From assembly GCA_051652245.1 (NCBI GenBank), contig JBOFTV010000040.1, forward strand, positions 1 to 43,304: a DNA stretch of 43,304 bases, read 5' to 3'. How positions within the stretch are numbered: position 1 is the stretch's first letter; each line of letters begins with the position of its first letter. Both the position numbers and the translations under genes were made by a program. The DNA is from BHER01 sp051652245. Lineage in GTDB: Bacteria > Bacillota_I > Bacilli_A > Culicoidibacterales > Culicoidibacteraceae. Below, piece after piece: positions 42,584 to 43,304 of this stretch. The notes beneath the pieces are model-generated. The model ran no database searches, had not been told where the DNA came from, and worked only from the letters and a program-made list of their open reading frames with translations.

Positions 42584-43304
42584 TTACTTTTTCAGATATT
42601 TTCTAACGGGGAAAATACTTCCCAAAAAGCCAATTACACCGCCTAAAGTTGTTGTCCACACGAGTAATTGCTCTAAAACAACATCCACTGAAACAAGCAT
42701 ATCGGTAGATGTCACAAATAATTTTTGTGTAATAATTGGCAAATAATACCAATACGCGAAGCTAACACCACCCGTGGCAATAAGCGCACCAATAATTCCT
42801 AAAATGACACCCTCCAAAATAAATGGCGTTCTTATATACCAGTTTGATGCTGCAACTAGTCTCATAATTCCTATTTCTGTTCTTCGGGCAACAATTGTAA
42901 TTCTAATTGTATTAGAAATCAAAATAATTGCAACAAAGGCGACGGCTGCGATTAAAGCATAAGAACCCTTTCTAATTGTATCAAAAAGTGGTAAAATCGT
43001 GTCTGCTACTCCTGAGTTGAAATTAATATCACTAATTTCTTTGCTAAATGTTGTTTCTAATTGCTTTTTAAGTGCATCTGAAAGCTCAGGATTCACCATT
43101 GTAATTGTAATTGTTTTAGCAAAAGGATTTTTATCACCGCTAAAGCTTTCCACAATTCCTTGTTGCTCGGCATCATCTTTAAATAAGGCTAGAATTTTAT
43201 CAAATTCTTGCTTTTCGGTTGTATATTGGACGGCTTGGACATTCGTCCAACCTGTGATTACTGTCCTAATTCTGTTTGCCTCAGCATCTGTAACTTTTGC
43301 TTCT
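42584..43304 (-). CDS. ftsX: Cell division protein FtsX, N-terminus beyond the window
   Basis: Membrane partner of the ATPase FtsE, controlling peptidoglycan hydrolases at division or elongation. About 240 residues are visible, open to the window edge at 43304. The extracellular loop contains EQQGIVESFSGDKNPFAKTI. Three C-terminal helices follow with NTIRITIVARRTEIGIMRLVAASNWYIRTPFILEGVILGIIGAL, shown here only by its key features: the MacB/FtsX-type cytoplasmic RRTEI loop and the LEG motif. The N-terminal membrane helix and start are missing. ftsE should lie just outside. Confidence 0.93.
   Translation of the reverse strand, partial: EAKVTDAEANRIRTVITGWTNVQAVQYTTEKQEFDKILALFKDDAEQQGIVESFSGDKNPFAKTITITMVNPELSDALKKQLETTFSKEISDINFNSGVADTILPLFDTIRKGSYALIAAVAFVAIILISNTIRITIVARRTEIGIMRLVAASNWYIRTPFILEGVILGIIGALIATGGVSFAYWYYLPIITQKLFVTSTDMLVSVDVVLEQLLVWTTTLGGVIGFLGSIFPVRKYLKK

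Overview
The window is an AT-rich stretch of a low-GC Gram-positive (Bacillota) chromosome. Every protein gene lies on the minus strand; the only plus-strand gene is one tRNA-Arg. Supporting the assignment are PolC-type DNA polymerase III, HPr kinase/phosphorylase, a water-forming NADH oxidase, two YitT/DUF2179 proteins and the order uppS-cdsA-dxr-rseP-proS-polC. Blocks resembling the Bacillus secA-prfB-yitT, ftsX-ctp-uvrB and hprK-lgt neighbourhoods are also present. I cannot name the genus. An Erysipelotrichia-, Turicibacter- or Culicoidibacter-like lineage is possible, but that is a guess.

Layout from low to high coordinates (transcription runs right to left). 68-11558: an isoprenoid, phospholipid and envelope operon, ROK glucokinase - MBL hydrolase - uppS - cdsA - dxr - rseP - proS - (hairpin) - polC, read from a good promoter at about 11650-11677. 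11692-14971: a class A penicillin-binding protein and an unrecognised 233-residue protein. 15077-20199: a small membrane protein, dusB, a very large CPBP-family membrane protease, a decayed group II intron and ychF. 20366-22647: NADH oxidase and a GNAT acetyltransferase. 22787-22863: tRNA-Arg(CCG), on the plus strand. 22949-25148: a polar amino-acid ABC importer whose binding protein is fused to its permease. 25432-29302: prfB - yitT - hprK - lgt. 29374-32091: secA. 32301-36982: an AI-2E family permease, RmuC, a second YitT protein and a degenerate PTS EIIC-EIIB protein. 37179-43304: ftsX (cut by the window edge), a CtpA-like protease, uvrB, tatD and an RpfB-like muralytic factor.

The core content is ordinary housekeeping: replication, translation, secretion, envelope building, repair and carbon regulation. 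The unusual points are as follows. (1) A 504-nt group II intron remnant lies exactly between the ancestral ribosome-binding site and the start codon of ychF. Joining the flanks recreates a perfect SD-spacer-ATG, and a 20-nt hairpin at the intron 3' end may bring an intron-borne SD back to working distance. (2) The prolyl-tRNA synthetase has lost its INS editing domain. (3) A PTS EIIC-EIIB protein has lost both the GITE glutamate and the phosphorylatable EIIB cysteine. (4) A G5/Rpf protein of actinobacterial RpfB type occupies the yabE position next to tatD. (5) SecA ends in a repeated Lys/Ala/Pro tail instead of the zinc-binding SEC-C motif. (6) The CPBP protease carries a roughly 490-residue acidic, repeat-containing N-terminal extension. 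No CRISPR array, complete insertion sequence, prophage or defence island is visible.
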